32,846 nucleotides of DNA from Verrucomicrobiaceae bacterium. GTDB lineage: Bacteria > Verrucomicrobiota > Verrucomicrobiia > Verrucomicrobiales > Akkermansiaceae. Below the pieces are notes generated by a model. That model worked only from the letters and a program-made list of their open reading frames with translations. It was not told the DNA's origin and searched no databases. This document shows, piece by piece, positions 8,287 to 17,428 of the stretch. The position numbers were made by a program, and so were the translations under genes. Each line of letters opens with the position of its first letter. The stretch's first letter is position 1. The stretch spans positions 1-32,846 of the forward strand of contig JAIXQH010000060.1 of assembly GCA_027484055.1 (NCBI GenBank), given 5' to 3'.

Positions 8287-9867
8287 TCAATTCTTTTTCG
8301 GAACCTTGCTCTGCTTCGCGGGTTCCATTTCCGCTGGTGCCTCTTCGATGCGCTTCTCTTTCAAAAATCCAGCAATGATTTCTTCGATCATCGGTCGGAA
8401 GCGCTTCATCTCATCCTCGCTCATCCGCGGACCTGACATGCCATTTCTCGCATCGCGCGTTGAAAACATTGCAGCCGTGCGGAATGCATCGGCTCGCTGC
8501 CGGCTTTCTTCGGCCTTTGCGAGAATGGGTGCAATTTTGTCGGGAAACTTCTGTTTTAGATCCGCTAGTTTGATGTAAGCCGTTTCACGTGGAATATAAA
8601 GCCCATCGTACGAAGTTGCGCTGGTATAAGCTGTGATTGCACCTTCGAGATCGTTATGTTCCATAGCAACTTGAGCGCTGATCAGGTAAGATATGTTGGT
8701 GAGGTCATAATTTCGTTTTTGATTATCAATCGAACTACCATAGTTAAGACTATCCAAAGAAGTGATCACTCGCCGAAGCTTGACCCAATCCTCAGCCAGT
8801 CTTGCTTCCTTGGCGAATTTGTCCAAGACTTGGCTGGTGGAGGTAGTTTTGGCCGATAGCTTTCCAAGCCCATAACTGCGTGAAACTGCATTCAGGGCGA
8901 TCTGGTCAACTGCCCGCGTAAATGCCATCCGGTTGATTGATAGATTGTTCTGGTAGAGCATTCTCACATTCGCGAGTGCTTCAGATTCCGCCATGGAAGG
9001 CTCAAGCTTGCGTACGGTTTCGACTGAAAGAAGCTGTTGAGGCATGCTGGCCTCATAAGTGCCATTCAACGAAGCTTTCGGAACCGACTTGAACTGCTCA
9101 AGAGCTAACTCGCTATCACCCGTCTCAATGAGCTGATTTATGATATCCTCCGCAGCGATGCGCGGATTGGTTCCCTTCGGTTCAGAAGCCTCCGTAGTTG
9201 CCAGTGTGGGATTTAGAAGCCGCAGCGCGATTGACCTAGGAAAAATGGGCGTACTACTCAACTGGGAGGAAATTTGCTGCATACTGCTGCGACTTTGCTC
9301 GACGTCCCCAACCTCCTTGGCGATCAAATACTCCTGCCAACAAGCCACAATCCTCAGCGCTCCTTGAAGCTTGCGCGATAGTGTTGCTAGAGTGGGACTG
9401 TTTTCATATTCCGATACCTTGGTGTTGCTGAGAGCCTGCATCAGTTCATCCAGATCTTCAGCTTTTTTTGCGTTTACGAGTTGTGTCCCTACTCGCGTCA
9501 TCAATGCCTCCCCTTCTGAAACTTTTGCCTGCTCACGGCCCGCCACCTCTACTTTGACAGCTCTAAGAAATTCAGCCAAGCGCTCGGAAAGTTGCGGCAC
9601 GGCTGTAAGATCGCCGAACCCGTCTCGATTTCCGTAGTCCGCCACGCTGCCGAGTTGATCCTTTGCGATCAGACTCCGAAAGGTATTGGGATAAGGTGCT
9701 AGAGCTGCCTTTACATTCTTTGCAGCCTCTGTGTCGGCAGCACTCGGCTTGAGTAGTATCGCGATTTCATCGAGTTGCTTCACTAAATCCGCAGGCTGGG
9801 CAAGAGCATTTAAAGCTGAAATCACAAGACTGACCCAAATGAGTGCGCGTAATTTTTGAAATTTCAT
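8287..9867 (-). CDS. Exported alpha-helical protein of unknown function
   Basis: The product is 526 residues if begun at the ATG at 9867. That start gives a clean Sec signal (MKFQKLRALIWVSLVISALNALA, cut before Q); the ATG at 9933 adds 22 residues ahead of it and is less likely. The mature part is rich in Ala, Leu, Glu, Gln and Lys, and reads as helical hairpins resembling TPR or related solenoid repeats, for example around residues 385-460 (YLISAQVAMEHNDLEGAITAYTSAT). The last 30 residues are a charged tail. I recognise no catalytic motif or named family. It lies 44 bases upstream of dusB on the same strand and probably shares a transcript, but that neighbour suggests no function. It is probably periplasmic. 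Confidence 0.75.
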   Translation of the reverse strand: MKFQKLRALIWVSLVISALNALAQPADLVKQLDEIAILLKPSAADTEAAKNVKAALAPYPNTFRSLIAKDQLGSVADYGNRDGFGDLTAVPQLSERLAEFLRAVKVEVAGREQAKVSEGEALMTRVGTQLVNAKKAEDLDELMQALSNTKVSEYENSPTLATLSRKLQGALRIVACWQEYLIAKEVGDVEQSRSSMQQISSQLSSTPIFPRSIALRLLNPTLATTEASEPKGTNPRIAAEDIINQLIETGDSELALEQFKSVPKASLNGTYEASMPQQLLSVETVRKLEPSMAESEALANVRMLYQNNLSINRMAFTRAVDQIALNAVSRSYGLGKLSAKTTSTSQVLDKFAKEARLAEDWVKLRRVITSLDSLNYGSSIDNQKRNYDLTNISYLISAQVAMEHNDLEGAITAYTSATSYDGLYIPRETAYIKLADLKQKFPDKIAPILAKAEESRQRADAFRTAAMFSTRDARNGMSGPRMSEDEMKRFRPMIEEIIAGFLKEKRIEEAPAEMEPAKQSKVPKKN

Positions 9868-10088
9868 CCATCCATCCAAACCCAGCCTGCTTGCTTGGTC
9901 CAGCATGGAGTTTAACCAACCGGCACAAATCACTCTTCAGGCCGCTGAGATGCAATGAATTTCACAAGGCTAGGCGAGAACCATGAATCAACCGATAACA
10001 GTTTCATCTCATAGCATTTGGAACATAAGTAACAGTCTGTGCGGAGCAAAATTTCTTCATTGGCTGTATCCAACAAGCTGGTTCTTGA

Positions 10089-10778
10089 TTAATGGAAAAA
10101 CTCAACTTTCCCAGTGTTCAGATGATAAAGCCCACCTGCGATTACGAGTTTCCCCTGGCGCTCCAAGTCGCGGATGATGCTGCTTTGCGCACGAATCTGG
10201 GCCACAACTTGTTTTACATTTTCGGCTGAGACGAGATCCTCAAACTCGGGTCCATGGGTGCCCGCATGCCCACTGAGGGAGACCTTGCGGACTGCAGGCT
10301 GGATTTTCTCCAAAAGTCCCGTGACGTGCCCGAGTTTGAAGTGTTGGCAGGCACCACTCACGGCTCCACAGCGGGTGTGACCTACGACGAAGATGACTTT
10401 CGCCCCGGCCTTGGCAGTTGCGAATTCGAGGCTGCCGAGTAGGTCATCATTGAGAATGTTTCCTGCGACACGTGCGCTGAAGATGTCACCGATCCCTTGG
10501 TCGAAAATGATTTCGTTCGAGCCACGCGAGTCGATACAGCCGAGGATGGCAGCGATGGGATACTGGCCGGCGGCGGTTTTCTTCGATTGGGCGAGCGCGT
10601 TGCGTTTGCGTCCTTGTCCTGCGACGAAGCGTGCATTTCCCGCCTTCAACTCTCCAAGCGCTTCCGCCGGACTGATGGCCGCTTGGGATGCCTTCGTTTG
10701 GACGACCGAGGACGCACAGCTGGTGAGTATCTGTGAGGAGACGAGAGCTAGGCTGATACTGACGATGGTATTTTTCAT
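10089..10778 (-). CDS. Lipoprotein beta-class carbonic anhydrase
   Basis: A 229-residue enzyme interconverting CO2 and bicarbonate. The beta-class zinc site is complete: C81 in LGCIDSRGSNE with the D83-R85 dyad, then H134 and C137 in VVGHTRCGAV. The N-terminus (MKNTIVSISLALVSSQILTSC) is a signal with a lipobox-like end and Cys21, predicting a lipid-anchored periplasmic or outer-membrane protein rather than the usual cytoplasmic form. The segment after CIDSR reads GSNEIIF instead of the common VPPE-type sequence, marking a divergent branch. The gene is transcribed away from the dehydrogenase at 10968; two TTCGCGAA dyads sit 27-55 bases before its ATG and could control it. The fold and zinc site are secure; localisation is inferred from the signal. 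Confidence 0.92.
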   Translation of the reverse strand: MKNTIVSISLALVSSQILTSCASSVVQTKASQAAISPAEALGELKAGNARFVAGQGRKRNALAQSKKTAAGQYPIAAILGCIDSRGSNEIIFDQGIGDIFSARVAGNILNDDLLGSLEFATAKAGAKVIFVVGHTRCGAVSGACQHFKLGHVTGLLEKIQPAVRKVSLSGHAGTHGPEFEDLVSAENVKQVVAQIRAQSSIIRDLERQGKLVIAGGLYHLNTGKVEFFH

Positions 10779-10804
10779 AGTGTGGTAGGAGGTGGGATAA
10801 TGGA

Positions 10805-10833
10805 TTCGCGAATTGCGACATTCGTTTCGCGAA
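10805..10833. promoter_or_regulatory. Twin TTCGCGAA dyads, candidate operator
   Basis: Two identical 8-bp palindromes, TTCGCGAA, occur at 10805-10812 and 10826-10833, exactly 21 bp apart, or about two helical turns. They lie just upstream of the carbonic anhydrase ATG at 10778 and about 135 bases before the dehydrogenase start, inside the divergent intergenic region. Two matching dyads on one helix face are what a dimeric repressor binding side by side would need. The pattern is seen directly; the regulatory role is inference. Confidence 0.4.
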
Positions 10834-10967
10834 CTATGTTTCGTGTATTGTATTGCGCATTAACGAGTCAACAAAAAATTCACTGACGATAAAAAACTCA
10901 TGAAATGCGGTTGTATCCAGAGGGAGGATTGAGAAAGACTTTTGAACTTAGCCACCACTCCTATCCA

Positions 10968-11927
10968 ATGCGCATCCTACTCACCACTTGCAGTTACCAA
11001 GACACACCCGGTCCTCATCATGATCTGATGGCAGCACAAGGGTGGGAAATCATCCGTGAACGTGGCCCACTCTCTGAATCGCGAATGCTGGAGCTGGCGG
11101 GTGATTTCGATGCCTTTCTCTGCGGCGACGACGGCATCACACGTGCGGTGATCGAGAAATCCCTCCCTCGCCTCAAGGTGATTTCCAAATACGGCATCGG
11201 CCTCGACAAGATCGACATTCCGGCGACCAAAGACCTCAAAGTGCCCGTTCTATTCACACCCGGCGTCAATCACGACACGGTGGCCGAACACACCTTTTTA
11301 CTCTTACTCGCGCTGGCCAAGAATTTCCCCTACGCCATCGACGGTACGCGAGCTGGCCAGTGGAATCGTAAGACCGGCAGCGAATTGTTTGCCAAACGCA
11401 TCGGCCTCATCGGCATGGGCCGGATCGGGCAGGAAATGGCTCGTCGTGCACGTGCATTCGGCATGGAAGTCCATGGTTTCGGAAACTACTGGCCGGAGGA
11501 AATCGCCGCCGAATTCCAAATCACTCGCCACGAGACGCTCGACTCCTTGTTCGCCTCCGTGGACATCATCAGCCCACACACCAATCTGAACGCGCAGACA
11601 CTCCACTGCATCAACGCCCACCGCATCGCTCTCCTGCCAGATGGAGCTTGGATCATCAACACCGGTCGTGGCGAACTCATCGACCAAGCAGACGTCATCG
11701 CTGCACTGGATTCCGGAAAACTCGCAGGTTACGCCGCCGACGTGCTCGACCAAGAGCCACCGCCGAGCGATCACCCGCTGCTCCATCACCCCAAGGTGAT
11801 CATTACCCCGCACGTCGGATCACGGACCTTTGAAAGTGTGCCCCGGCAGGCCATGAAATCGCTCACCAATCTCATCAACGCCCTGCAAGGCAGCGGTGAG
11901 TGCAATTGCGCGAACGGGGTCATCTGA
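10968..11927 (+). CDS. D-isomer-specific 2-hydroxyacid dehydrogenase (phosphoglycerate dehydrogenase-like)
   Basis: A 319-residue cytoplasmic NAD-dependent dehydrogenase, started at the ATG at 10968 (MRILLTTCSYQ), where the catalytic-domain first strand begins; the ATG at 10905 adds an unconserved tail. The Rossmann glycines are in GLIGMGRIG (G149, G151, G154). The catalytic triad is R234 in NTGRGELID, E263 in DVLDQEPP and H282 in TPHVGSRT. The PGVNHDTVAEHTF stretch is typical of the family. No C-terminal ACT or regulatory domain is present, so it is a short type like glyoxylate/hydroxypyruvate reductases or short SerA-like enzymes; the substrate cannot be fixed. It is divergent from the carbonic anhydrase, with no metabolic partner next to it. 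Confidence 0.92.
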   Translation: MRILLTTCSYQDTPGPHHDLMAAQGWEIIRERGPLSESRMLELAGDFDAFLCGDDGITRAVIEKSLPRLKVISKYGIGLDKIDIPATKDLKVPVLFTPGVNHDTVAEHTFLLLLALAKNFPYAIDGTRAGQWNRKTGSELFAKRIGLIGMGRIGQEMARRARAFGMEVHGFGNYWPEEIAAEFQITRHETLDSLFASVDIISPHTNLNAQTLHCINAHRIALLPDGAWIINTGRGELIDQADVIAALDSGKLAGYAADVLDQEPPPSDHPLLHHPKVIITPHVGSRTFESVPRQAMKSLTNLINALQGSGECNCANGVI

Positions 11928-12017
11928 GCCGAATAGAAAGCGCCCTCATTTTTCCATTTCCCAGCATCCGAGTTGATTCTCTCAGGATCTGTGCGGAAAT
12001 CTTTTGCCTTACCCCGA

Positions 12018-12320
12018 ATGAGCCGCACCGAATCACCCGCCATCGAAGTCGAAGTCCTCGAAATCGACGGCAGCACCCCTGAGACCACCGCCTCGCGAAG
12101 TCCATCGGCAGAGCCACCACCTAGCTCAGCCTCATGGACTCAGTGGCAAGGACGCATCCGTCGACTCGACCGTCGCTGGTGGCCACTTTGGCTGCTACTC
12201 GGGCTGGTGGCATTCGTGCTACTCGTCACCTTGGGCCTCGTCGTCGGGCTGATTTTGTTGGTTTTTAAACTATTAGGGAGCATCGTCCGCTCCTTCGGGG
12301 AGCTGGCCCGCGGTGGTTAA
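12018..12320 (+). CDS. Small membrane protein of unknown function
   Basis: The product is 100 residues from the ATG at 12018 (MSRTESPAIEVEVLEIDG). A longer start at 11973 adds an unconvincing leader. The first 50 residues are polar and Pro/Ser-rich. A basic patch (RIRRLDRRWW) precedes a hydrophobic stretch of about 35 residues, enough for one long or two tightly packed membrane helices, and a short cytoplasmic-like tail follows. No family is recognised. Its last 48 bases overlap the 3' end of the convergent MFS gene, so the two transcripts must run into each other. Confidence 0.6.
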   Translation: MSRTESPAIEVEVLEIDGSTPETTASRSPSAEPPPSSASWTQWQGRIRRLDRRWWPLWLLLGLVAFVLLVTLGLVVGLILLVFKLLGSIVRSFGELARGG

Positions 12321-13547
12321 GGCCCGCCATGCCAAGCCCGCCGCCGCCAAAGACACCATTCCAGCCACGTAGAATGGCAGCCCGGGCGCGGTGATTTCCC
12401 GCTCTGGCGCGACCGTCCAGGAGAACAAGGCCGTCCATAGCACGGGCGCGATGATGCCCGCCACGCTTGAAATGCTATTCATCGCTCCCTGCACCGCACC
12501 TTGCTCATCCGCTGGGACGGCTTGGGAAATCAACGACTGCATCGCAGGCGCACCGATCCCGGCCAGTGAGCCGATGAGGATAATCCCATAAATCATCCAC
12601 CCCTGCCCCGCCGCCCCGTAGCAAGTCATCGCCACCGTCATGGCCAAGAGCCCCACCAGCACTCCGCGCCGCTCGCCGATGATTTTTAAAATCTTCCCCG
12701 CCAGTCCCGCTTGCACCACCGCCGCCATCACCCCCACTAGGGCCAGCGACACCCCCACTTGCCGACTGTCCCAACCGTAGCGGCTACCCGTGTAGAGCAC
12801 CCAAAGACAGGGGTAAATGCTACTCGCCAAGATGTTGAGGAAATGGCACCACGACAGCCCCCGCACCAGTGGCCAGCGCCCCAGTCCGCTGAGGGCTTTG
12901 AAGGGATTCACCCGACTCCAGTGAAAGGCCCGCCGATTCTCTGGGGCCAGTGATTCCGGTAACACAAACACCCCATACAGCCAATTCAGCAGCGTGATCA
13001 CCGCCGCCACCAAGAACGGCACCCGTAAACCATATGTGCCCAGCAGCCCACCGACCGCCGGTCCCGCGATGAAGCCTAGCCCGAAGGCCGCACCGATCAT
13101 GCCGAAGCCAGCTGCCCGTTTCTCCGGTGTCGTCACATCCGCGATGTAGGCGCTCGCCGCTGTGAAATTCGCCGCTGTCACCCCGGACAAGATCCGCGCC
13201 AAATACAGCCAGCCCAGCGTCGGAGCCCAGGCGAGAAGCAAGTAGTCGATCCCCGAGCCAAATAGAGAAATCAGCACCACCGGCCGCCGACCGAATCGAT
13301 CCGACAAACTCCCCAGCACCGGTGAAAAAACAAACTGCATCACTGCATACAAGGCTCCCAGCCAGCCCACGGAGTGCGCCGCCGCTTGCAGATTTCCACC
13401 CTGCAGCTCCTCCACCAACTTCGGCAGCACCGGGATGATGACCCCGATCCCAAACACATCGAGAAACAGCGTGATGAAAATAAAAACAATCGCGGGCTGT
13501 GGGCGGGCCATTCCCGAGACTATGGGCTGCGCGCTCATCTCAGCCAC
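12273..13547 (-). CDS. MFS drug exporter, TetA/DHA1 type
   Basis: A 424-residue inner-membrane antiporter with 12 predicted helices. Helix 1 (FIFITLFLDVFGIGVIIPVLP) is characteristic of the TetA-like DHA1 branch. The loop 2-3 motif A, GSLSDRFGRRPVV, is at residues 79-91. ILSGVTAANFTAASAYIAD and the helix 5 antiporter motif AFGLGFIAGPAVGG are also present. Family members exchange protons for tetracycline or other drugs, but chromosomal relatives often have unknown substrates, so the name TetA is not justified. The start could be M1, M4 or M13. It is divergent from the metallophosphoesterase (67 bases between starts), and no TetR-type regulator is adjacent, so regulation is not evident. Confidence 0.9.
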   Translation of the reverse strand: MAEMSAQPIVSGMARPQPAIVFIFITLFLDVFGIGVIIPVLPKLVEELQGGNLQAAAHSVGWLGALYAVMQFVFSPVLGSLSDRFGRRPVVLISLFGSGIDYLLLAWAPTLGWLYLARILSGVTAANFTAASAYIADVTTPEKRAAGFGMIGAAFGLGFIAGPAVGGLLGTYGLRVPFLVAAVITLLNWLYGVFVLPESLAPENRRAFHWSRVNPFKALSGLGRWPLVRGLSWCHFLNILASSIYPCLWVLYTGSRYGWDSRQVGVSLALVGVMAAVVQAGLAGKILKIIGERRGVLVGLLAMTVAMTCYGAAGQGWMIYGIILIGSLAGIGAPAMQSLISQAVPADEQGAVQGAMNSISSVAGIIAPVLWTALFSWTVAPEREITAPGLPFYVAGMVSLAAAGLAWRALTTAGQLPEGADDAP

Positions 13548-13614
13548 TTAAAAACCCAAGAATTCATCATCCATGCTTGGCCATGCTCGGACGAGCGAGT
13601 AACTTCTGCCTGTC

Positions 13615-14796
13615 ATGATGAAAAGCGTGCTGCTCTGGCTCCTCCTCATTCCCGTCTTATCGCTTTCATGGTGGTTCTGGGCAAATCGGCGGTTGCACTT
13701 CCACCAGTCATCACGCCTCACCAAGCGCCTTCTCACCCTCTCCATGCTGGTGTTCTTCGTAGGATACGCTTGGGTCGTGCTCGGTCGGGATCACCTCATC
13801 ACGACCACGCCACCTACGCTTTTACTGGCCATCGTCTTGCTCTGGGGCCTGATATTTCTGCCGTTTGTCGCGATGCCGCTCATGACTGGCTGGGCTTTTC
13901 TCAGTCTCATGAAGGCGATTTTCAAAAAACGCCGTCCCCCTCAGACCTCTCCTAGCCGTGCCAGCCACTGGTCACGGCGGAAATGGCTGGGCGGCATGGC
14001 CACCCTACTCCCCGTCTTCGGCACCTACGGCACCGCCCTCATCAGTATGAGGCAAATCAGACGCTTTCGAGTCCACGAAAAGACCCTCATCATCCCCGAG
14101 CTCCCCCTCGCCCTAGACGGACTTAGAATCGCCCATGTCAGCGACACCCACGTCGGGAAATTCACCACCGGCCACGTCATCGACGAAATCATCGCCGCCA
14201 CCAACCAGCTCGATGCCGATCTTGTCCTCTTCACCGGAGATTTGATCGATTACTCGCTCCGAGCCCTACCCGAAGCTCTCCAAATGATGCAGCGATTCCG
14301 CGCCAAGTCCGGTGTTTATCTCGTCGAGGGCAATCATGACCTCATGGACGACCCAGTCGCCTTTGAAACGCAAGTGCGAGCCGCCGGACTGAACTTCCTG
14401 CGCAACCAAGCCGCCCACCTCCAAGTGCGTGGAGTCGCCTTAGATCTTCTCGGCGTGGCTTGGAGCTTCGGTGCCCCACACATGGCCATGGACGTCGCCG
14501 TGGTGGCCGCGCTCCGCGATCGCGCTGCCTTTCCCATCCTACTCTCACATCACCCACACGCTTTCGACCACGCCGTCGAGCACGGCATTCCCCTCACCCT
14601 AGCCGGTCACACTCACGGCGGACAATTGATGATGAGTTCCACCGTCGGCGTGGGCCCGGCCATGTTCCGCTACTGGACTGGCCTCTATCAAAAAGCCGGT
14701 AAATCACTCTGGGTCAGCAATGGAGTTGGAAATTGGTTCCCCATCCGCGTCAATGCACCCGCAGAAATCGTGCATCTCACGCTGCGCTGCGCCTGA
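13615..14796 (+). CDS. Membrane-anchored metallophosphoesterase (YkuE/YaeI-like)
   Basis: A 393-residue protein. Three to four hydrophobic segments (about 3-22, 38-56, 66-100 and 128-143) precede a calcineurin-like phosphoesterase domain that begins at about residue 155. The two-metal site is complete: D177 and H179 in HVSDTHVG, D209 in FTGDLID, N240-H241 in VEGNHDL, H312 or H313 in LLSHHPHAFD, and H332/H334 in LAGHTHGGQL. A basic SRRKW pair just before the fourth segment looks like a twin-arginine motif but is internal. Relatives with this layout include UDP-2,3-diacylglucosamine or other phospholipid phosphoesterases, with the substrate in most bacteria unproven. Starts at 13615 or 13618 are equally possible. 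The gene stands alone. Confidence 0.9.
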   Translation: MMKSVLLWLLLIPVLSLSWWFWANRRLHFHQSSRLTKRLLTLSMLVFFVGYAWVVLGRDHLITTTPPTLLLAIVLLWGLIFLPFVAMPLMTGWAFLSLMKAIFKKRRPPQTSPSRASHWSRRKWLGGMATLLPVFGTYGTALISMRQIRRFRVHEKTLIIPELPLALDGLRIAHVSDTHVGKFTTGHVIDEIIAATNQLDADLVLFTGDLIDYSLRALPEALQMMQRFRAKSGVYLVEGNHDLMDDPVAFETQVRAAGLNFLRNQAAHLQVRGVALDLLGVAWSFGAPHMAMDVAVVAALRDRAAFPILLSHHPHAFDHAVEHGIPLTLAGHTHGGQLMMSSTVGVGPAMFRYWTGLYQKAGKSLWVSNGVGNWFPIRVNAPAEIVHLTLRCA

Positions 14797-15223
14797 TTAG
14801 ACTGCCCTCAAGTGTAGCGTCGCGTCTGTGACCGTGGCACTGCACCCTCTTCCGCCGGGGGCTATTGAACTCCAAGCATCCAGCAAGATGAAGAGAACCA
14901 CCGATGCACGCGGATAAAAGCGAAGCTAAGAAGGAGCGACACTCCTGTCGCTTCAATGAATCATGAAACGATCTTACCATAAAGATCACATAGAGCACAA
15001 AGCGAAGACAAAATCTCCGTTCTTCCATCTCCCATACTTGGCGTCCTTCCCCCCTTGGCGGTTCAAAAATCTCCAATCTCCAATGCTCCACCCCCTAGCA
15101 GAATCATCTCATGTGATGCCCCCATTAAACCCACTCATGCCTACCATGAGGATTAAGTCCCCCCCGCCGTGTCACTCACCGACACATTCCGCACAGGGCG
15201 TGCTTAGGTAAGCCGCCCACTCG
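14797..15223. other. Intergenic region before the nitrate reductase
   Basis: These 427 bases hold one REP-like hairpin (14935-14952) and otherwise no gene. The short frames crossing it are low-complexity and unlike the neighbouring proteins. Stretches rich in AAAG around 14960-15020 are AT-rich compared with the flanking genes. The nitrate reductase promoter should lie in the right part, but no clear -35/-10 pair is seen. Confidence 0.4.
14935..14952. repeat. REP-like palindrome
   Basis: A perfect hairpin with 7-bp arms AGCGACA/TGTCGCT and a CTCC loop, preceded by AAGG. The core GCGACA-CTCC-TGTCGC resembles the two hairpins at 307-348 in arm length, in its YCC-type loop and in the leading AAGGAGC tag. 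Similar elements scattered around a genome are the usual substrate or product of REP-associated tyrosine transposases. The structure is direct observation; the class is inference. Confidence 0.5.
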
Positions 15224-17428
15224 ATGACCAACTCGCTGCTCAGTCGCATCCTTAAACAACACACCGGTCCCCTCACCCGCGATCTGGTGCAGGAGCCTGG
15301 CGACTTCGGCCTCGGGAAAATCCCCTCTCGGCTCAAGCCCGTAGGCACCACCACCTCCATCTGCGGCTACTGCGCGACGGGCTGCCAGCTCAAGCTCCAC
15401 CTAGACGAGCACGGCCACGCCATCAATCTCAGCCCCCAGTCCGGCTACCCAGTCAACCTCGGCATGGCCTGCCCCAAAGGCTGGCAAGCACTCGATCCAC
15501 TCGATGCCCCAGACCGCGCCACCACCCCCCTACTCCGCGACGCAAGCGGCACGCTTCAGCCCTGCTCCTGGTCCACCGCCCTCGATACCTTTACCACCCG
15601 GCTCAAGGCCATCCGCGAGGCCCATGGCCACGAATCCGTCGCCTTTCTCTCCACCGGCCAGATTCCCTTCGAGGAAATGGCCCTACTCGGCTGTTTGTTT
15701 AAATTCGGCATGGGCTTCCTCCACGGTGATGCGAACACCCGCCAGTGCATGGCCACCGCCGTCACCGCCTACAAGCAGTCCTTCGGCTTCGACGCACCAC
15801 CCGCCACCTATGCGGATTTCGAAGAGTCCGACGTCATCGTCCTCATCGGTGCCAATCTCTGCCTCGCCCACCCCATCCTCTGGCAGCGGGTCATGCGAAA
15901 TAAACGCCAGCCGCAGATCATCGTCATCGATCCCCGCGCCACCGAGACCGCGCAAGTCGCCACGCAGCATGTCGCGCTCAAGCCGAAGGGAGATTTGCCC
16001 CTGCTCTACGCCCTCGCCCATTGCATTCTGCGAGACGGTAGAGTGGACTCCGCCTCCATCGCCCGCAGCGAGGGGTTCGATGAATTCCAGAGCTTTCTCC
16101 AAGATTACTCCCCCGCCGCCGTTGCCGCTCAGACCGGACTCACGGTCGTGCAAATCGAGGCCCTCGCCCACACCGTCTCCGAACCAGGAAAACGCGTCTC
16201 TTGGTGGTGGACCATGGGGGTGAACCAGTCCTACGAAGGCGTCCGCACCGCTCAGGCCATCATCAATCTCTGCCTCATCACCGGCAACATCGGCAAGCCC
16301 GGCACCGGTGCGAACTCGATCACCGGGCAGTGCAACGCCATGGGCTCACGCCTATTTTCAAACACCACCTCACTCGTCGGCGGCCACGACTTTGCGAACG
16401 CCGCTCACCGGGAAAAAGTCGCTCACGGCCTCGGCATCCCGCTGGAATCCATCCCCTCAGAGCCATCACTCGCCTACGACCAGATCCTCGAAGCCGCCGA
16501 AACCGGGAAAATCAAAGCCCTCTGGATCGTCGCCACCAATCCATTTCACTCATGGATCGATTCCGGCCGCCTAGCCGACCTCCGTGAGAAATTGGAATTC
16601 CTCGTCGTGCAAGACATGTATCACAGCACCGAGAGCGCCCAAGTCGCGGATCTCATGCTGCCCGCCGCCGGGTGGGGGGAAAAGGACGGCTGCTTCATCA
16701 ACTCCGAGCGCCGCATCGGCACGCTCAAGGTCGTCCGCCAAGCCCCCGGCCTCGCGCTCTCCGATTTCCGGATTTTCCGCCTGATCGCAGACGCCTGGGG
16801 CTGCGGTGCATCCTTCGCCAAGTGGACTCACCCAGAAGCTGCCTTCCAGCTCATTCGCGACCTCACGATCGATCGCCCTTGCGACATGACCGGCATCGCC
16901 GACTACGCGATGCTCGACGAGCACGGCGGCATCCAGTGGCCCTACCCCGCCGGCTCCGCAGGCTTGGCCCAAGAGCGGCGTCTCTTCGAAGACGGCATCT
17001 ACTACACCGATAGTGGCAAAGCGAAAATCCTCTTCTCCCCGCCCGCACCATTGCCCGAGCCGACCTGTGGCGAATATCCCTTCACCCTCCTCACCGGCCG
17101 CGGCACCAGCAGCCAGTGGCACACCCAGACCCGCACGGGGAAGTCCGACATCCTCCGCAAGCTCTACCCCGAGCAGCTCTACGTCGAAATCCACCCCGCA
17201 GACGCCAGAGCACTCGACCTCGAAGACGGCGACCTCGTGCAAGTCCAGTCCCGCCGTGGCACCCTGACAGGCTCCGCCTACCTCGCCCCCACCGTGCAGC
17301 GCGGGCAGCTTTTCATCCCCATGCACTACCGGGAAGTCAATCAACTCACCCACCCCTCCTTCGACCCCCACTCCCGCCAGCCGAACTACAAGGCCTGCGC
17401 CGTGCGTATGGCTAAGCGACCCACCTGA
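15224..17428 (+). CDS. Molybdopterin oxidoreductase, assimilatory nitrate reductase catalytic subunit-like
   Basis: A 734-residue cytoplasmic-type enzyme without a signal peptide. The N-terminal [4Fe-4S] motif is CGYCATGC...CPKG (C47, C50, C54, C83). [13 protein letters not shown] supplies C175, the expected molybdenum ligand, as in Nas/Nap-type nitrate reductases where formate dehydrogenases often have selenocysteine. [27 protein letters not shown] and [10 protein letters not shown] are bis-MGD-binding segments. The C-terminal molydop-binding domain (about 610-725) contains [17 protein letters not shown] and ends in [19 protein letters not shown], typical of assimilatory nitrate reductases. 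The predicted reaction is nitrate to nitrite. No nitrite reductase, nitrate transporter or cofactor gene is nearby and the C-terminal second iron-sulfur domain of some NasA proteins is absent, so the electron donor is unknown. The next gene, hrpB, starts 38 bases later. Confidence 0.88.
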   Translation: MTNSLLSRILKQHTGPLTRDLVQEPGDFGLGKIPSRLKPVGTTTSICGYCATGCQLKLHLDEHGHAINLSPQSGYPVNLGMACPKGWQALDPLDAPDRATTPLLRDASGTLQPCSWSTALDTFTTRLKAIREAHGHESVAFLSTGQIPFEEMALLGCLFKFGMGFLHGDANTRQCMATAVTAYKQSFGFDAPPATYADFEESDVIVLIGANLCLAHPILWQRVMRNKRQPQIIVIDPRATETAQVATQHVALKPKGDLPLLYALAHCILRDGRVDSASIARSEGFDEFQSFLQDYSPAAVAAQTGLTVVQIEALAHTVSEPGKRVSWWWTMGVNQSYEGVRTAQAIINLCLITGNIGKPGTGANSITGQCNAMGSRLFSNTTSLVGGHDFANAAHREKVAHGLGIPLESIPSEPSLAYDQILEAAETGKIKALWIVATNPFHSWIDSGRLADLREKLEFLVVQDMYHSTESAQVADLMLPAAGWGEKDGCFINSERRIGTLKVVRQAPGLALSDFRIFRLIADAWGCGASFAKWTHPEAAFQLIRDLTIDRPCDMTGIADYAMLDEHGGIQWPYPAGSAGLAQERRLFEDGIYYTDSGKAKILFSPPAPLPEPTCGEYPFTLLTGRGTSSQWHTQTRTGKSDILRKLYPEQLYVEIHPADARALDLEDGDLVQVQSRRGTLTGSAYLAPTVQRGQLFIPMHYREVNQLTHPSFDPHSRQPNYKACAVRMAKRPT

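Noticed and set aside
15224..17428. Formate dehydrogenase
   Set aside because: The NTRQCM segment, the short length and the assimilatory-type C-terminus fit nitrate reductase better, and no FDH accessory subunit is adjacent.
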